The translations under genes and the position numbers were made by a program. 64,000 nt of DNA, from the NCBI GenBank assembly GCA_045110515.1, contig JBGCGD010000030.1:20811-84810 (forward strand), written 5' to 3'. The notes under the pieces are model-generated. The model saw only the letters and a program-made list of their open reading frames with translations, was not told where the DNA came from and ran no database searches. Positions within the stretch are counted from its first letter, which is position 1. Every line of letters starts with the position of its first letter. Positions 52,005 through 61,610 of this stretch are shown piece by piece. The stretch comes from Granulosicoccus sp045110515 (GTDB taxonomy: Bacteria; Pseudomonadota; Gammaproteobacteria; Granulosicoccales; Granulosicoccaceae).

Positions 52005-55000
52005 TTAGTACACAAGTGAACCGGCAAGCCATTTCTCTGACACAGACAATGGCTCGTCGATTCTACGAGCGTAATCCTCGAGTTGATCCTTAGACAATTT
52101 CCCAAGGCCAAAGTAGCGACTATCCGGGTGGGCAAAATAAAACCCACTAACCGATGATGCCGGCAACATGGCAAGATTTTCCGTCACCGAAATACCGGCA
52201 TTACCCAGAGGGTCTATCAAGTCCCAAATGACTTCCTTTTGTCTGTGATCCGGATTAGCGGGGTATCCGGGAGCTGGTCGGATTCCCTGGTAACGCTCGC
52301 GAATGAGTTGTTCGTTATCCAACTGCTCATCGGCGATATAGCCCCAATGCTGGGTCCGTACTTCACGATGAAGGTATTCTGCAAACGCCTCAGCTAAACG
52401 ATCAGCAAGCGCTTTGGCCATAATGCTTTTATAGATATCGTTCTGTCGATCATAGTCAGCTACCAGCGCATCGAGTCCGCCACCCGCCGTGACAGCAAAC
52501 ATGCCTATGTAATCAGAGACACCGCTCTCATCAGGCGCTATGAAATCAGCCAGTGATAAGTTAGGTCTGTCGTCCGGGAAAACTCGCTGCTGGCGCAGGC
52601 AACGTACGGTATTACTGACTGTGGTCCGGCTCTCGTCTGTGTAGATCGCAATATCATTGCTGTTGTTAATAGCATTAGCTGGAAACAACCCGATAACGCC
52701 ATTGGCTGTCACCGTCTTGTTGCTAATAAACTCTGCCAACATCTCCTGGACATCATCAAATAGAGACTGAGCTTCTTTTCCCACGGTGGGATCTTTCAAA
52801 ATCCTGGGGTATCTGCCGCGAAGCTCCCAGGCTCGAAAAAAGGGTGACCAATCTATGTAGGGTACTAATGTCTCGATAGGTACATCGCGCAGAACCGTCA
52901 CACCCGGTGTGTTCGGGACATGGATGTCAATTTCACGCCAGTCGGACTTCATGCGGTTCTCAGTCGCGGCGCGAAAATCTAATAATTGCGTTGCATCTGA
53001 TTTAGCCTCGAAACGCTTTCTGTACCGTTCATAATCTTCGTTAAGCTCTGCAACAAACCGCGGCTTGTTGGAGTCGCTCTGCAGGTTGGACGCCACCTGA
53101 ACACATCGAGACGCATCGACCACGTGCACAACGGGCGGCGTGTAATGCTCAGAAATTTTAACGGCTGTGTGCATCCTTGATGTCGTAGCACCACCGATGA
53201 GTACAGGAATCGTAAAATTCTCGCGTTGAAGCTCCTGCGCTACATGCGTCATTTCCTCAAGCGAAGGGGTTATTAAACCGGATAGCCCGATCATATCCAC
53301 GTTATGCAATTTGGCCTCATCAATAATACGGCTGGCCGGCACCATTACGCCTAAATCAATCACTTCAAAACCATTGCATTGTAAAACGACACCCACGATA
53401 TTCTTACCGATGTCATGAACATCGCCTTTAACGGTGGCCATGAGGATTTTTCCGGCGCTGGAGCTCTGGGAGTCCGAGCCCTCTTCCATATAGGGCAATA
53501 ACCAGGCGACTGCTTTTTTCATTACACGAGCAGATTTGACCACCTGCGGTAGAAACATCTTCCCGGCACCGAACAAATCACCGACTCGATTCATACCGTC
53601 CATTAACGGACCTTCGATAACATCCAACGGCTTATCCAGTAATAAACGCGCCTCCTCTACATCTTCGGTTATGAATTCATCAATACCTTTTACCAAAGCG
53701 TGCTCTAGCCGTTGATGCACTGAGTACTCTCGCCATTCATCTTGCTGTTTTTCGGTATCGGTACCTTGGCTGCGGTATGACTCAGCAAGATCGAGTAATG
53801 TATCCGTGGCATCGTCATTTTCATTCAAGATAACGGCGGTAACTGCGGCTTTTAATTCAGCGGGAATTTCTTCAACAATAGCAAGCTGACCAGCATTGAC
53901 AATTCCCATGTCCATGCCAGCATCGATGGCGTAATACAAGAAAACAGCGTGTATGGCTTCTCTTACAACGTTATTGCCTCTGAAGGAAAAAGACACATTG
54001 GACACGCCACCACTCACCATAGCACCGGGTAGTTTTTCCTTGATTTGGCGAGTGGCTTCTATAAAGGCAATGCCATATTCATTATGTTCATCAATACCCG
54101 TTGCAATGGCAAAAATATTTGGATCAAAGATAATATCGTTGGGATCAAAACCTATCTCATCGACAAGAAGGTGATAAGCACGCTCACAAATTGAAACTTT
54201 ACGCTCTACCGTGTCCGCTTGCCCTTCTTCATCGAAGGCCATAACCACAACGGCAGCTCCGAAACGCATAGCCAGTGTTGCTTGTCGTAAAAATTCTTCC
54301 TCGCCTTCTTTCATGCTGATGGAATTGACGACGCATTTTCCTTGAATACACTTTAATCCTGCCTCAATGACCGACCACTTGGAGGAATCGATCATGACGG
54401 GTACACGTGAAATATCAGGTTCAGCGGCTATAAGATGAAGAAAACGTTCCATGACTGCATGCGAATCAAGCAGACCTTCGTCCATATTGACATCTATGAT
54501 TTGAGCGCCTTCTTCAACTTGCTGACGGGCAATATTTAGCGCCGTTTCGTATTCGCCTTCTTTAATTAAGCGTAGAAACTTTGCAGAGCCTGTTACGTTA
54601 GTGCGTTCGCCAACATTGACAAACAAGGACTCTTTGTTGATCGTACAGGCTTCCAATCCAGACAGGCGACATGCCTTTGGAATCGTGGGTAATACCCGCG
54701 GATTTTCATCGATAACCGCTTCGCGGATAGCCTTAATATGTTCTGGCGTACTGCCGCAGCAACCGCCGATTACGTTCAAGTGACCCTGTGCCGCCCATTC
54801 GCCTATCTCCTCTGCCATTTGCTCGGCAGTTTCATCATAGCCACCGAACGCATTGGGCAAACCGGCGTTGGGATGAGCACTAACGTACGTATCGCTGATA
54901 CCTGAAAGCTCTGCTATGTGCTCTCTAAGCTGTGCTGGGCCTAACGCACAATTGAGGCCGATGAACAAAGGCTTAGCATGCCGAACTGAATTCCAGAACG

Positions 55001-55718
55001 CTTCCAGAGTTTGCCCTGATAGCGTTCTACCTGAAGCATCGGTGATCGTCCCTGAAATGCTGATGGGCAGCACGATATTACGGTCATCGAAAACACGTTG
55101 AATGGCAAAAATAGCGGCTTTGGCGTTTAGTGTGTCAAAGACCGTTTCGATCATAATAATGTCGACGCCACCCTCTACAAGTGCGTCACAAGCCTCGTAG
55201 TAGTAGCGATCAAGATCATCGAAACTAATGTTCCTGAAACCCGGATCGCTGACATCCGGGGACAACGAAGCAGTACGGTTTGTAGGACCTAGCACGCCGG
55301 CGACAAAACGTGGTTGATCAGGGGTGAGCTTGGTGAATTCTTGAGCAGCCTGTTTTGCTAGTTTTGCGCTTTCGATATTGAGCTCGCGTACCAGAGATTC
55401 CATCTGATAGTCCGCCATGGAAACCGCATTGGCATTAAACGTATTGGTCTCAATGATGTCAGCACCGGCCTCTAGGTACTGACGGTGAATATCACTGATA
55501 ATCGTAGGCTGAGTCAGCGTTAGCAGGTCGTTATTGCCTTTTAGGTCTGTTTCCCATGCGCTAAAGCGGGTGCCTCGAAAATCAGCCTCTTCCAGCGCAT
55601 GCCGTTGGATCATCGTGCCCATTGCGCCGTCGAGAATGAGGATTCTGCGCTCTAGCTGGGATAAAAGGAGATCTGTTACCGGGCTGGCATTAGAAAGGAG
55701 GCGTTCTTTTGGGCTCAA
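52005..55718 (-). CDS. metH: Cobalamin-dependent methionine synthase
   Basis: A 1237-residue four-module enzyme transferring a methyl group from 5-methyl-tetrahydrofolate to homocysteine through cobalamin. Order: homocysteine module (ILDGAMGTMIQ; zinc Cys in GLNCALGP and GGCCGSTPEH), pterin module (VGERTNVTGSAKFLRLIKEG), B12 cap and Rossmann module with DVHDIGKNIVGVVLQCN (His axial ligand) near residue 770, and the reactivation module (RPAPGYPANPDH). The start is TTG at 55718; the preceding in-frame codon run reaches a TAA and no ATG fits. Length matches E. coli (1227). No cobalamin riboswitch is seen upstream. Confidence 0.97.
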   Translation of the reverse strand: MSPKERLLSNASPVTDLLLSQLERRILILDGAMGTMIQRHALEEADFRGTRFSAWETDLKGNNDLLTLTQPTIISDIHRQYLEAGADIIETNTFNANAVSMADYQMESLVRELNIESAKLAKQAAQEFTKLTPDQPRFVAGVLGPTNRTASLSPDVSDPGFRNISFDDLDRYYYEACDALVEGGVDIIMIETVFDTLNAKAAIFAIQRVFDDRNIVLPISISGTITDASGRTLSGQTLEAFWNSVRHAKPLFIGLNCALGPAQLREHIAELSGISDTYVSAHPNAGLPNAFGGYDETAEQMAEEIGEWAAQGHLNVIGGCCGSTPEHIKAIREAVIDENPRVLPTIPKACRLSGLEACTINKESLFVNVGERTNVTGSAKFLRLIKEGEYETALNIARQQVEEGAQIIDVNMDEGLLDSHAVMERFLHLIAAEPDISRVPVMIDSSKWSVIEAGLKCIQGKCVVNSISMKEGEEEFLRQATLAMRFGAAVVVMAFDEEGQADTVERKVSICERAYHLLVDEIGFDPNDIIFDPNIFAIATGIDEHNEYGIAFIEATRQIKEKLPGAMVSGGVSNVSFSFRGNNVVREAIHAVFLYYAIDAGMDMGIVNAGQLAIVEEIPAELKAAVTAVILNENDDATDTLLDLAESYRSQGTDTEKQQDEWREYSVHQRLEHALVKGIDEFITEDVEEARLLLDKPLDVIEGPLMDGMNRVGDLFGAGKMFLPQVVKSARVMKKAVAWLLPYMEEGSDSQSSSAGKILMATVKGDVHDIGKNIVGVVLQCNGFEVIDLGVMVPASRIIDEAKLHNVDMIGLSGLITPSLEEMTHVAQELQRENFTIPVLIGGATTSRMHTAVKISEHYTPPVVHVVDASRCVQVASNLQSDSNKPRFVAELNEDYERYRKRFEAKSDATQLLDFRAATENRMKSDWREIDIHVPNTPGVTVLRDVPIETLVPYIDWSPFFRAWELRGRYPRILKDPTVGKEAQSLFDDVQEMLAEFISNKTVTANGVIGLFPANAINNSNDIAIYTDESRTTVSNTVRCLRQQRVFPDDRPNLSLADFIAPDESGVSDYIGMFAVTAGGGLDALVADYDRQNDIYKSIMAKALADRLAEAFAEYLHREVRTQHWGYIADEQLDNEQLIRERYQGIRPAPGYPANPDHRQKEVIWDLIDPLGNAGISVTENLAMLPASSVSGFYFAHPDSRYFGLGKLSKDQLEDYARRIDEPLSVSEKWLAGSLVY

Positions 55719-55770
55719 AACAGGCTCGGCTTAACGTTGCGGCGCCCAACAATAGCACAAGTATTTAATT

Positions 55771-55790
55771 ATATAAACATATCTTTATAT
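55771..55790. promoter_or_regulatory. AT-rich palindrome upstream of metH
   Basis: ATATAAA-catatc-TTTATAT is a perfect 7-bp inverted repeat 53 bp upstream of the metH start. Its position and AT-rich symmetry resemble operators of methionine-cycle repressors such as SahR in proteobacteria; I cannot confirm the match to that motif. It may equally be a promoter element. Confidence 0.4.
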
Positions 55791-55825
55791 ATATTTGGCA
55801 GATAATGCGTCCAGCCCTTGCCAGC

Positions 55826-56329
55826 TTAAAAAGCGGGCTGCTGCTTTTTGATGAGCTGCATTCTGTTCACTAAGGGCAAGCTAAGAACTGAAGAGATCAA
55901 CACAGCTCCAAGAAACAGGCTGTACAGGCTAAGCAACACGTCTAGCGGTAGACGCCCCAGAGGTTTGGCTAATCCGACAAAAGCTGCCAACAACCAATGG
56001 CTCGTGCTTAGTCCACCGGATACAACCAGGAGCACTGTATTCAGCGGGTTCAATGCTACCCCTTCTCTAACTAATAAGGGAAACGAGACATGATGAAGAA
56101 CCAAGCCATTGACCGTTAATACCCCGACACAAATGAGCTTGAAAAGCAGCTTTGACTTTGTGGCTAGAAACTTAAATTGGAAGCCGTTATCCAGGTAAAT
56201 TATCGATGCATATCCGTTCGACAGCACAAGCGGATCACGGTCAGGCCAATCAGGGAGAGCGACTCGTTCCTTTGTCCACAAGAGATAGTTTTTATTTATG
56301 ATAGCAGCAGAAACAGGCATTGCTACCAC
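55826..56329 (-). CDS. Membrane protein of unknown family
   Basis: A 167-residue protein with about four hydrophobic segments (LLFKLICVGVLTVNGLVLH, LNTVLLVVSGGLSTSHWLLAAFVGLA, LLSLYSLFLGAVLISSVLSL). I recognise no family. Its hydrophobic SGGLSTSHWLLAAF core is typical of small integral membrane proteins. It lies 108 bp upstream of metH on the same strand, but a functional link is not evident. The N-terminus (PVSAAIINKNYLLWTKERVALPD split) is soluble. It might be a fragment of a longer protein. Confidence 0.5.
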   Translation of the reverse strand: MVAMPVSAAIINKNYLLWTKERVALPDWPDRDPLVLSNGYASIIYLDNGFQFKFLATKSKLLFKLICVGVLTVNGLVLHHVSFPLLVREGVALNPLNTVLLVVSGGLSTSHWLLAAFVGLAKPLGRLPLDVLLSLYSLFLGAVLISSVLSLPLVNRMQLIKKQQPAF

Positions 56330-56644
56330 ATGTATAATTTGGCGGATTATGACTAGAAATCATAGAAGCAGATAGTAAAACATCTTTAATGAGAAACGAT
56401 ATTGAAACGTGAAAATTACAAGCTTGCGATCTTGAACTCCCCGTGTCAGATGAATCGGTGAATCTGGGATACTGGGTGCAGAGGTTTGCCGTCTTAAAAA
56501 TGATTATCCATTGCGGCATCGATGAGCTCGAGACAGCGCGTGTTTTTCGCAAGTATTTGAGGTGGGGCGATCATCGAAGCGGGGAAACAGTTTGAAAGTG
56601 ACCTCCGCTTTCGGTAACAACACGCTCGAGAGGCCAAGGCTGCT
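56330..56644. other. Region upstream of the truncated DeoR gene
   Basis: 315 bp where the HTH-coding start of a DeoR regulator would be expected. All three plus frames are broken by stops (one shows a 70-codon open stretch without HTH similarity). In-frame homology begins only at about 56618 (HAREAKAA). The HTH has been lost or scrambled beyond recognition. Confidence 0.45.
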
Positions 56645-57166
56645 ATGCCCAAAGTCGCACTAGAACTGGTGTTGCCCGACATGACAGTAATGATCAATGA
56701 CAGATCTACAGCAGCTGCTCTGGGTGCTTGCTCTGTTGAAAATCACACGCTCACTGTGATCACTAACAATGCATCATTCATTAAAGCCCTTAAGGATAAA
56801 GAGCGGAAATACGCTACTCGCATCGACGGACAATATTCATCGATGTTCAAAACTTTTTTTGAAATCTTAGCGGAGACTGCCATAACTTCATTAAGTGCTG
56901 ATATTACCTTCGCTTGTTCGCCGGCCGTTTTCGATACGGAACCGCTCCACATGGACGGCATAGTAGTCCAGGCCAAGCGCGCAATAATTGTCGCTGGAAC
57001 GCGAACTTGCTTGTTGGTACATCACGCTCGATTTGGGCGAACAGAACTGCACAAGCTTGCTGATTTATCAGCGTTTGATGCCGTTATTTTAGACGCCACA
57101 CCGGCAGAATATTGCCTTGCGGCGACAACACAGGCTAGCCCGAACCTCACGGCGGCTCATCAATGA
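56618..57166 (+). pseudogene. DeoR-family regulator lacking its DNA-binding domain (EryR-like remnant)
   Basis: From an in-frame TAA at about 56612 the plus strand reads HAREAKAAMPKVALELVLPD, then LTVITNNASFIKAL, VVQAKRAIIVAGT and HHARFGRTELHKLADL. This is the sugar-phosphate sensor half of DeoR proteins (about 170 residues), normally preceded by a 60-residue winged helix that is missing here. A translation start at 56645 is possible. It is followed after 13 bp by tpiA-like and rpiB-like genes, exactly the eryR-tpiA2-rpiB order of rhizobial and Brucella erythritol loci. Probably a pseudogene; a DNA-binding-deficient regulator cannot be fully excluded. Confidence 0.72.
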
Positions 57167-57179
57167 AAGGTTTGTGGTT

Positions 57180-57947
57180 ATGAACGAGTCTCAGTTTTGG
57201 ATCGGCACCAGTTGGAAGATGAACAAGGTTATTGCCGAGGCACGGGTATTCTCTAGCGCCTTGGCTACCGCAGATGGCAGCCGCGATCAGCGCATTCAGC
57301 GCTTTGTTATTCCTCCGTTTCCGATGGTACGCGAGGTTAAACAAATACTTGCCGAAACTTCGGTCAAAGTTGGTGCGCAGAACATGCACTGGGCGGATCA
57401 TGGGGCATGGACGGGCGAGGTGTCCCCGACCATGTTAACGGATTGCCATCTTGATCTTGTTGAGCTTGGTCATTCTGAGCGTCGCGAATATTTTAACGAG
57501 ACCGACGAAGCCATTGGGCTTAAAACTGAAGCTGCCGTTCGACATGGCCTGATACCGTTAGTCTGCATTGGCGAAACACTGGCTGAACGGGAAGCTGGGC
57601 GAGCAACGGAGGTCCTGAGAACGCAAGTAAAAGGCGCTCTTGCGAAGCTCACCGACGAACAAAAATCTGCGACTATATTGCTCGCCTATGAACCGATCTG
57701 GGCCATTGGCGAAAACGGCATACCTGCGACGGCAGAATACGCTGACGCTCGTCATGCTGAGATTAAAAAGCTGGCCCAATCTATTCTGAGACATCATGTA
57801 CCCTGCTTGTACGGCGGTTCAGTCAATCCTCAAAACTGCGAAGAACTTATTCAATGCCCACATATTGATGGTTTATTCATAGGGCGCTCAGCCTGGGACG
57901 TTGATGGCTACCTCGACATTCTAGCCAAATGTTCTGCCGCCCTATGA
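57180..57947 (+). CDS. eryH: Triose-phosphate isomerase family protein, likely L-erythrulose-1-phosphate isomerase
   Basis: A 255-residue TIM barrel with all catalytic residues: Lys in GTSWKMNK, His in LVELGHSERREYF, Glu in LLAYEPIWAIGENG, and the phosphate loop VPCLYGGSVNPQNC. As the middle gene of a DeoR-TIM-RpiB trio it matches EryH, which interconverts L-erythrulose 1-phosphate and D-erythrulose 4-phosphate, better than a glycolytic TpiA. ATG 57180 follows AAAGG. The divergence from housekeeping TpiA cannot be measured here, so plain TpiA activity remains possible. Confidence 0.8.
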   Translation: MNESQFWIGTSWKMNKVIAEARVFSSALATADGSRDQRIQRFVIPPFPMVREVKQILAETSVKVGAQNMHWADHGAWTGEVSPTMLTDCHLDLVELGHSERREYFNETDEAIGLKTEAAVRHGLIPLVCIGETLAEREAGRATEVLRTQVKGALAKLTDEQKSATILLAYEPIWAIGENGIPATAEYADARHAEIKKLAQSILRHHVPCLYGGSVNPQNCEELIQCPHIDGLFIGRSAWDVDGYLDILAKCSAAL

Positions 57948-57996
57948 TCCGCTTTGTCTCGAATTAAATACACACACTATCATTAGGAAACAATCC

Positions 57997-58452
57997 ATGA
58001 GAATTGCTATTGCAGGCGATAGCGCCGGTGAAGCTCTTGCTAAAACCCTTGCCGAGCATCTGTCCACTAACCATGATGTTGCTGAGATTTCTCGGACTGA
58101 GGAAGGTGCTGATGCTTATTACGCCAACCTTTCTGATCGTGTGGCATCAGCGGTGATAGCAGGCGAGTATGAGCGCGCTATATTAGTGTGTGGTACTGGC
58201 ATTGGTGTCTGCCTTTCAGCAAACAAAGTGCCTGGTATTCGTGCTGCGCAATGTCACGATACCTATTCCGCTGAGCGTGCAGCACTCTCCAACAATGCGC
58301 AGATCATTACAATGGGTGCTCGCGTCGTTGGACCGGAGCTGGCTAAAGCCGTTGCCGATGCTTTTTTATCGAACGAGTTTGATCCTGAAGGTCGCTCAGT
58401 CGGAAACGTTGACGCAATCAACGCGATTGATACAAAGTACAACAAAGTTTGA
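57997..58452 (+). CDS. eryI: RpiB family sugar-phosphate isomerase, likely D-erythrulose-4-phosphate isomerase
   Basis: A 151-residue RpiB protein: MRIAIAGDSAGEALA, the catalytic cysteine loop VCGTGIGVCLSANKVPGIRAA, and CHDTYSAERAALSNNAQIITMGARVVG. RpiB-type EryI converts D-erythrulose 4-phosphate to D-erythrose 4-phosphate. It follows eryH by 49 bp with a clear AGGAAA site and is probably cotranscribed with it. The erythritol kinase and dehydrogenases (EryA, B, C) are not in the window. Confidence 0.82.
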   Translation: MRIAIAGDSAGEALAKTLAEHLSTNHDVAEISRTEEGADAYYANLSDRVASAVIAGEYERAILVCGTGIGVCLSANKVPGIRAAQCHDTYSAERAALSNNAQIITMGARVVGPELAKAVADAFLSNEFDPEGRSVGNVDAINAIDTKYNKV

Positions 58453-58486
58453 CTGGATTGGTATTGCTCGGATGACGTAAACGCAT

Positions 58487-59758
58487 TTACGATTTCTGCT
58501 GCCGCCCATTATCCCCCCACTTAGCCAGAGCGGTTGCAAGCTCAGGATGCGTTTTTGCATAGTCTTCCAAACTTGTTCCAGCTTGTGCGGCTTCCCAAGC
58601 TTGTCGGATCGCGGCCACTCCGGCGGTCACCCCCATTGGATGACCGTGGATGCCGCCACCGCCAAGATACATTAAATCCAGCGTTCGGCCAGTACGGTCA
58701 TACGTCTCCACGGCCTGCCCACCCCATTGTCCGGAGCAGACGACAGGTAATGCACGATCATTTTCGTGGAATATCGGTGCCATCACATCCGAGAATGAGC
58801 GAACGAAACTTTCATCACTTTCCCAGTACTTGGCCCGTATTCCATTAATCTGAAACTGATCAACTCCCAACAGCCGCCAGATTTTTTGATAAGCGCGAAA
58901 CTCCATGCCGAAGCCTTCATGCCGGGTTAGCATGTCCCAACCATTGCGGTGAGCGTGCAGACACAACTCGGAGCGTTTTCGTAAAAAGGACATCCCCCCA
59001 AAGCCAATAGAGTTAATGTTAATCACAGCTGCGTTACCGCCGTTCGCCACAACAATGTCGTGATGACGCATCATCACATCAGGATCGGCTGATGAAATAC
59101 CAAAGGCATACATAACCTTTTTGCCAGTACGCTGCTCATGCTCAAGGATAACCGGCATGATCGCTTGGACTCGTTTTTCGAATGGGGAATACGCTGGGCT
59201 CATCAACTTTTCATCATCCTTGATAAAATCAACCCCAGCCTCACAAAGACGTTTTACCACCTCCGCAGTATCGTTGGGTAGAAGTCCCAACGAAGGCTTG
59301 ATAATTGAAGCGATCATCGGGCCTTCTACCACACTCATCAAACTTCGTGAGCCTCGGATACCAAATTGAGGCCCAGGGTGGCAGTCCCATTCAATAGGTA
59401 GCTCGATATCCAGCACGCGAACACCGCTAAGCCCACGAACAGCAAACACACCGCCCACAGTGATCGTCATTAATGCCGCTATGTCCGTACCGATGGCTTC
59501 AAGTGGATAGGCGATGACAACGTCCGCCCGATGATAAACACTTGATTTAGCGGGTTCGGAAAGCGTTGGTTCGGTCGTATTAGGCAGCGGTTTTATGTGC
59601 TCTACGCGAGCGGCACAGCGCGCTAGCACTTCGGCCGTTTCTCCCGGAAGCTCGGTAAATGTTCCGGTGGACTGGTCAGAAGCAATTTTCGCCGCCAGTG
59701 CTTCTATGCTGCCCGATGTTTCCAGCCGATAAGTGACTTTTATAAACGTGTTTGCCAT
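58487..59758 (-). CDS. RuBisCO-like protein (candidate 3-oxo-isoapionate-4-phosphate-type transcarboxylase/decarboxylase)
   Basis: A 423-residue RuBisCO large-subunit homologue. Residues ~150-200 carry IIKPSLGL and the metal-binding FIKDDEKL (Lys-Asp-Asp-Glu, where the Lys is carbamylated in RuBisCO); HEGFGMEFRAYQ and the phosphate loop GGGGIHGHPMG follow. The loop-6 lysine of genuine carboxylases (GKLEG) is missing: the region reads VVCSGQWGGQ, so it is not a CO2-fixing enzyme. RuBisCO-like proteins paired with DUF1537 kinases include OiaX of D-apionate catabolism. Here it is 24 bp downstream of a DUF1537 kinase gene. The exact substrate is inferred, not shown. GGAAGC precedes the ATG. Confidence 0.9.
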   Translation of the reverse strand: MANTFIKVTYRLETSGSIEALAAKIASDQSTGTFTELPGETAEVLARCAARVEHIKPLPNTTEPTLSEPAKSSVYHRADVVIAYPLEAIGTDIAALMTITVGGVFAVRGLSGVRVLDIELPIEWDCHPGPQFGIRGSRSLMSVVEGPMIASIIKPSLGLLPNDTAEVVKRLCEAGVDFIKDDEKLMSPAYSPFEKRVQAIMPVILEHEQRTGKKVMYAFGISSADPDVMMRHHDIVVANGGNAAVININSIGFGGMSFLRKRSELCLHAHRNGWDMLTRHEGFGMEFRAYQKIWRLLGVDQFQINGIRAKYWESDESFVRSFSDVMAPIFHENDRALPVVCSGQWGGQAVETYDRTGRTLDLMYLGGGGIHGHPMGVTAGVAAIRQAWEAAQAGTSLEDYAKTHPELATALAKWGDNGRQQKS

Positions 59759-59782
59759 GATTTGCTTCCAACGCGGTATACG

Positions 59783-61186
59783 TTATCGCAGCCCGCCTCC
59801 GCTTCTAACCCACCCAAAGTAATCTGGACTACCCATCTGCCCACCTTTTAACGCAAGCTCCAGTCCGTCCATTGGGCCGTCTGCATGCGCTCTGAAAATC
59901 GCTGCGCCTGGTATGGTTGGTGAGAGTGCTGAAAGAGCGAAAATTCCCAACTGCTGAGTCGCATGGCCTGAAGTGTCGCCTCCTGATACCACCGCTCGTC
60001 TGACGCCACTCTCTTGCAACACTTTTTTAAGGACACGACCCAAGGTCTCACCAATGGTCTGATTCGCCTCTGAAATGTTGCAGCCAGAAGAGGATATCGC
60101 TTCTTTGAATCGTGCAACAGCCGGATCACCCGGACCTTCGGCGGTGTAAACGATTGGGTCCTGTCCGGCTTCGAGCGCCGCGAGTGATTGATTAACAACC
60201 CGCTCTATTTCCGCCTCTTTTTCTCCGGTGCAAACTTTTACCGCATCCAGCGTTATCCCAGAGAATCCGTTTCTACACGACCAGCTTATCTGTTCAGCCG
60301 TGGTCGGAGAAACAGATCCAGATACGGCTACCATGCCGGTGGATGGGCCTATCGAACCTGGCGGTTTAACGGCCTGAAGTTGCTCTGAGTCTTGCCAATA
60401 TTGAACAAGTGCATATTCCACACCTTGAGAACCGACAACAAAGTGATTTTGCGAGCGACCTTGCCAGATCAGACGTCCAACAGCCGATTCCGTGCTGGTA
60501 TCCATACAGTCCAATGTCACCACTGATAGTTGATCATCCAAACTGTATTCCTTGAGATTAAGCGATTCGATTCCGGCGGTAAGCGCTTCGAGGGATAGAA
60601 AATCTACATCTAAACGTTCTGACTGTTTAGCGATGTGGCGTGCAACATCCGATTCATCCATGGGCGTGACTGGGTGGTGCGCCATAACCGGGTGGCGATC
60701 AAGCCGAATGACCTCATCACCTACACCTGCGAATAAATGACCGAAGCATTGGTAACGGCGCATTTGCGGAGCTGCTACTAACACCGGCACAACGCTTGAA
60801 GAAAAATGATTGGAAGCGATTTCGATCGCACGCCCGATGGAGCCAGTATGTGGTGACGAATCTAGTGTTGAGCAAACTTTATAATGTACAAGCGCAGGGT
60901 TGAGCTGTTTCAACTGCTCATATACACGTGGCAACTGCTCATCCATCCAACTTGGAGATTGCGTACGAGCGGTCGATGCAACCCCAATACATCGAAGATT
61001 TGGATAACGCTCAAGTTGCACTTGGGTCGGCACATCCAAAAACAGCATCGATGGTAGACCAGCAAATTCCAGCACTTCCATGACGGCCGCCGCACCAGTG
61101 AAATCATCACCGTACCACGCCACCAAAACTCCATCTTGAAGACTGTTTTGTTGGCTTTCGGGAACTGTAAAATGATTAACGCTCAT
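59783..61186 (-). CDS. Four-carbon acid sugar kinase family protein (DUF1537; OiaK/DtnK-like)
   Basis: A 467-residue two-domain kinase. The N-terminal domain starts VAWYGDDFTGAAAVMEVLEFAG with the conserved DDFTG substrate aspartates; the C-terminal domain has SGSVSPTTAEQI and VVSGGDTSGHATQQLGI, the nucleotide-binding GGDTS. Members phosphorylate D-threonate, D-erythronate or 3-oxo-isoapionate. Its neighbour is a RuBisCO-like protein, the pairing known for OiaK-OiaX. ATG 61186 (MSVNHF) is chosen; a TTG at 61207 would add seven residues. Operon with the RuBisCO-like gene (24 bp). Confidence 0.9.
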   Translation of the reverse strand: MSVNHFTVPESQQNSLQDGVLVAWYGDDFTGAAAVMEVLEFAGLPSMLFLDVPTQVQLERYPNLRCIGVASTARTQSPSWMDEQLPRVYEQLKQLNPALVHYKVCSTLDSSPHTGSIGRAIEIASNHFSSSVVPVLVAAPQMRRYQCFGHLFAGVGDEVIRLDRHPVMAHHPVTPMDESDVARHIAKQSERLDVDFLSLEALTAGIESLNLKEYSLDDQLSVVTLDCMDTSTESAVGRLIWQGRSQNHFVVGSQGVEYALVQYWQDSEQLQAVKPPGSIGPSTGMVAVSGSVSPTTAEQISWSCRNGFSGITLDAVKVCTGEKEAEIERVVNQSLAALEAGQDPIVYTAEGPGDPAVARFKEAISSSGCNISEANQTIGETLGRVLKKVLQESGVRRAVVSGGDTSGHATQQLGIFALSALSPTIPGAAIFRAHADGPMDGLELALKGGQMGSPDYFGWVRSGGGLR

Positions 61187-61610
61187 AAAATTGTACTCAA
61201 GCGGCAAGTTGCGTTAAGTTGCCCGACTCATAGCGTCGAGCCATTTCCTATAAGGGGATTGAAGAGATTTATTTGGAATGAGCTACGCTTTAGAAACGTT
61301 CAAAGCACTCTTTTTGTTTACCCAATACCTTTATAGAAAAATGGAGGTTGGTTTGGTTAAAACTCTCAATCCCGATTGCGTTTTCGGACTAATAGGCGCT
61401 ATGCATTTCACCGAGCACCTCTTGAACATTCACAGTTGAAAGCCATAAATTTCAGCGCGTTTAACAAACGTGCTTCTTCCTTTTACTCACCAATACCACG
61501 CTAAAGAAAATTATGTTACCGAATCAAGCAGCGCTCACACCCAGCAGGTTTATAACCCAAATCGAATCAGACATCGAATTGAGAAAACCTACCAGATGTC
61601 CATTCTCAAT
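61187..61610. other. Intergenic region between TRAP permease and DUF1537 kinase genes
   Basis: 424 bp on the 5' side of the kinase operon and after the TRAP permease stop. No coding similarity is seen. An imperfect palindrome around AACGTT (GCTTTAGAA-AC-GTTCAAAGC, 61287-61306) and AT-rich patches may be regulatory, but no operator type is clear. Confidence 0.4.

Noticed and set aside
56494..56697. Minus-strand frame in the gap before the DeoR fragment
   Set aside because: It has no recognisable family and overlaps the start of the DeoR homology on the other strand.
58487..59758. Genuine CO2-fixing RuBisCO
   Set aside because: The loop-6 lysine is absent and no small subunit or phosphoribulokinase is nearby; it is a RuBisCO-like protein.
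61287..61306. LacI-type operator around AACGTT
   Set aside because: The dyad is imperfect and no LacI gene is in the window.
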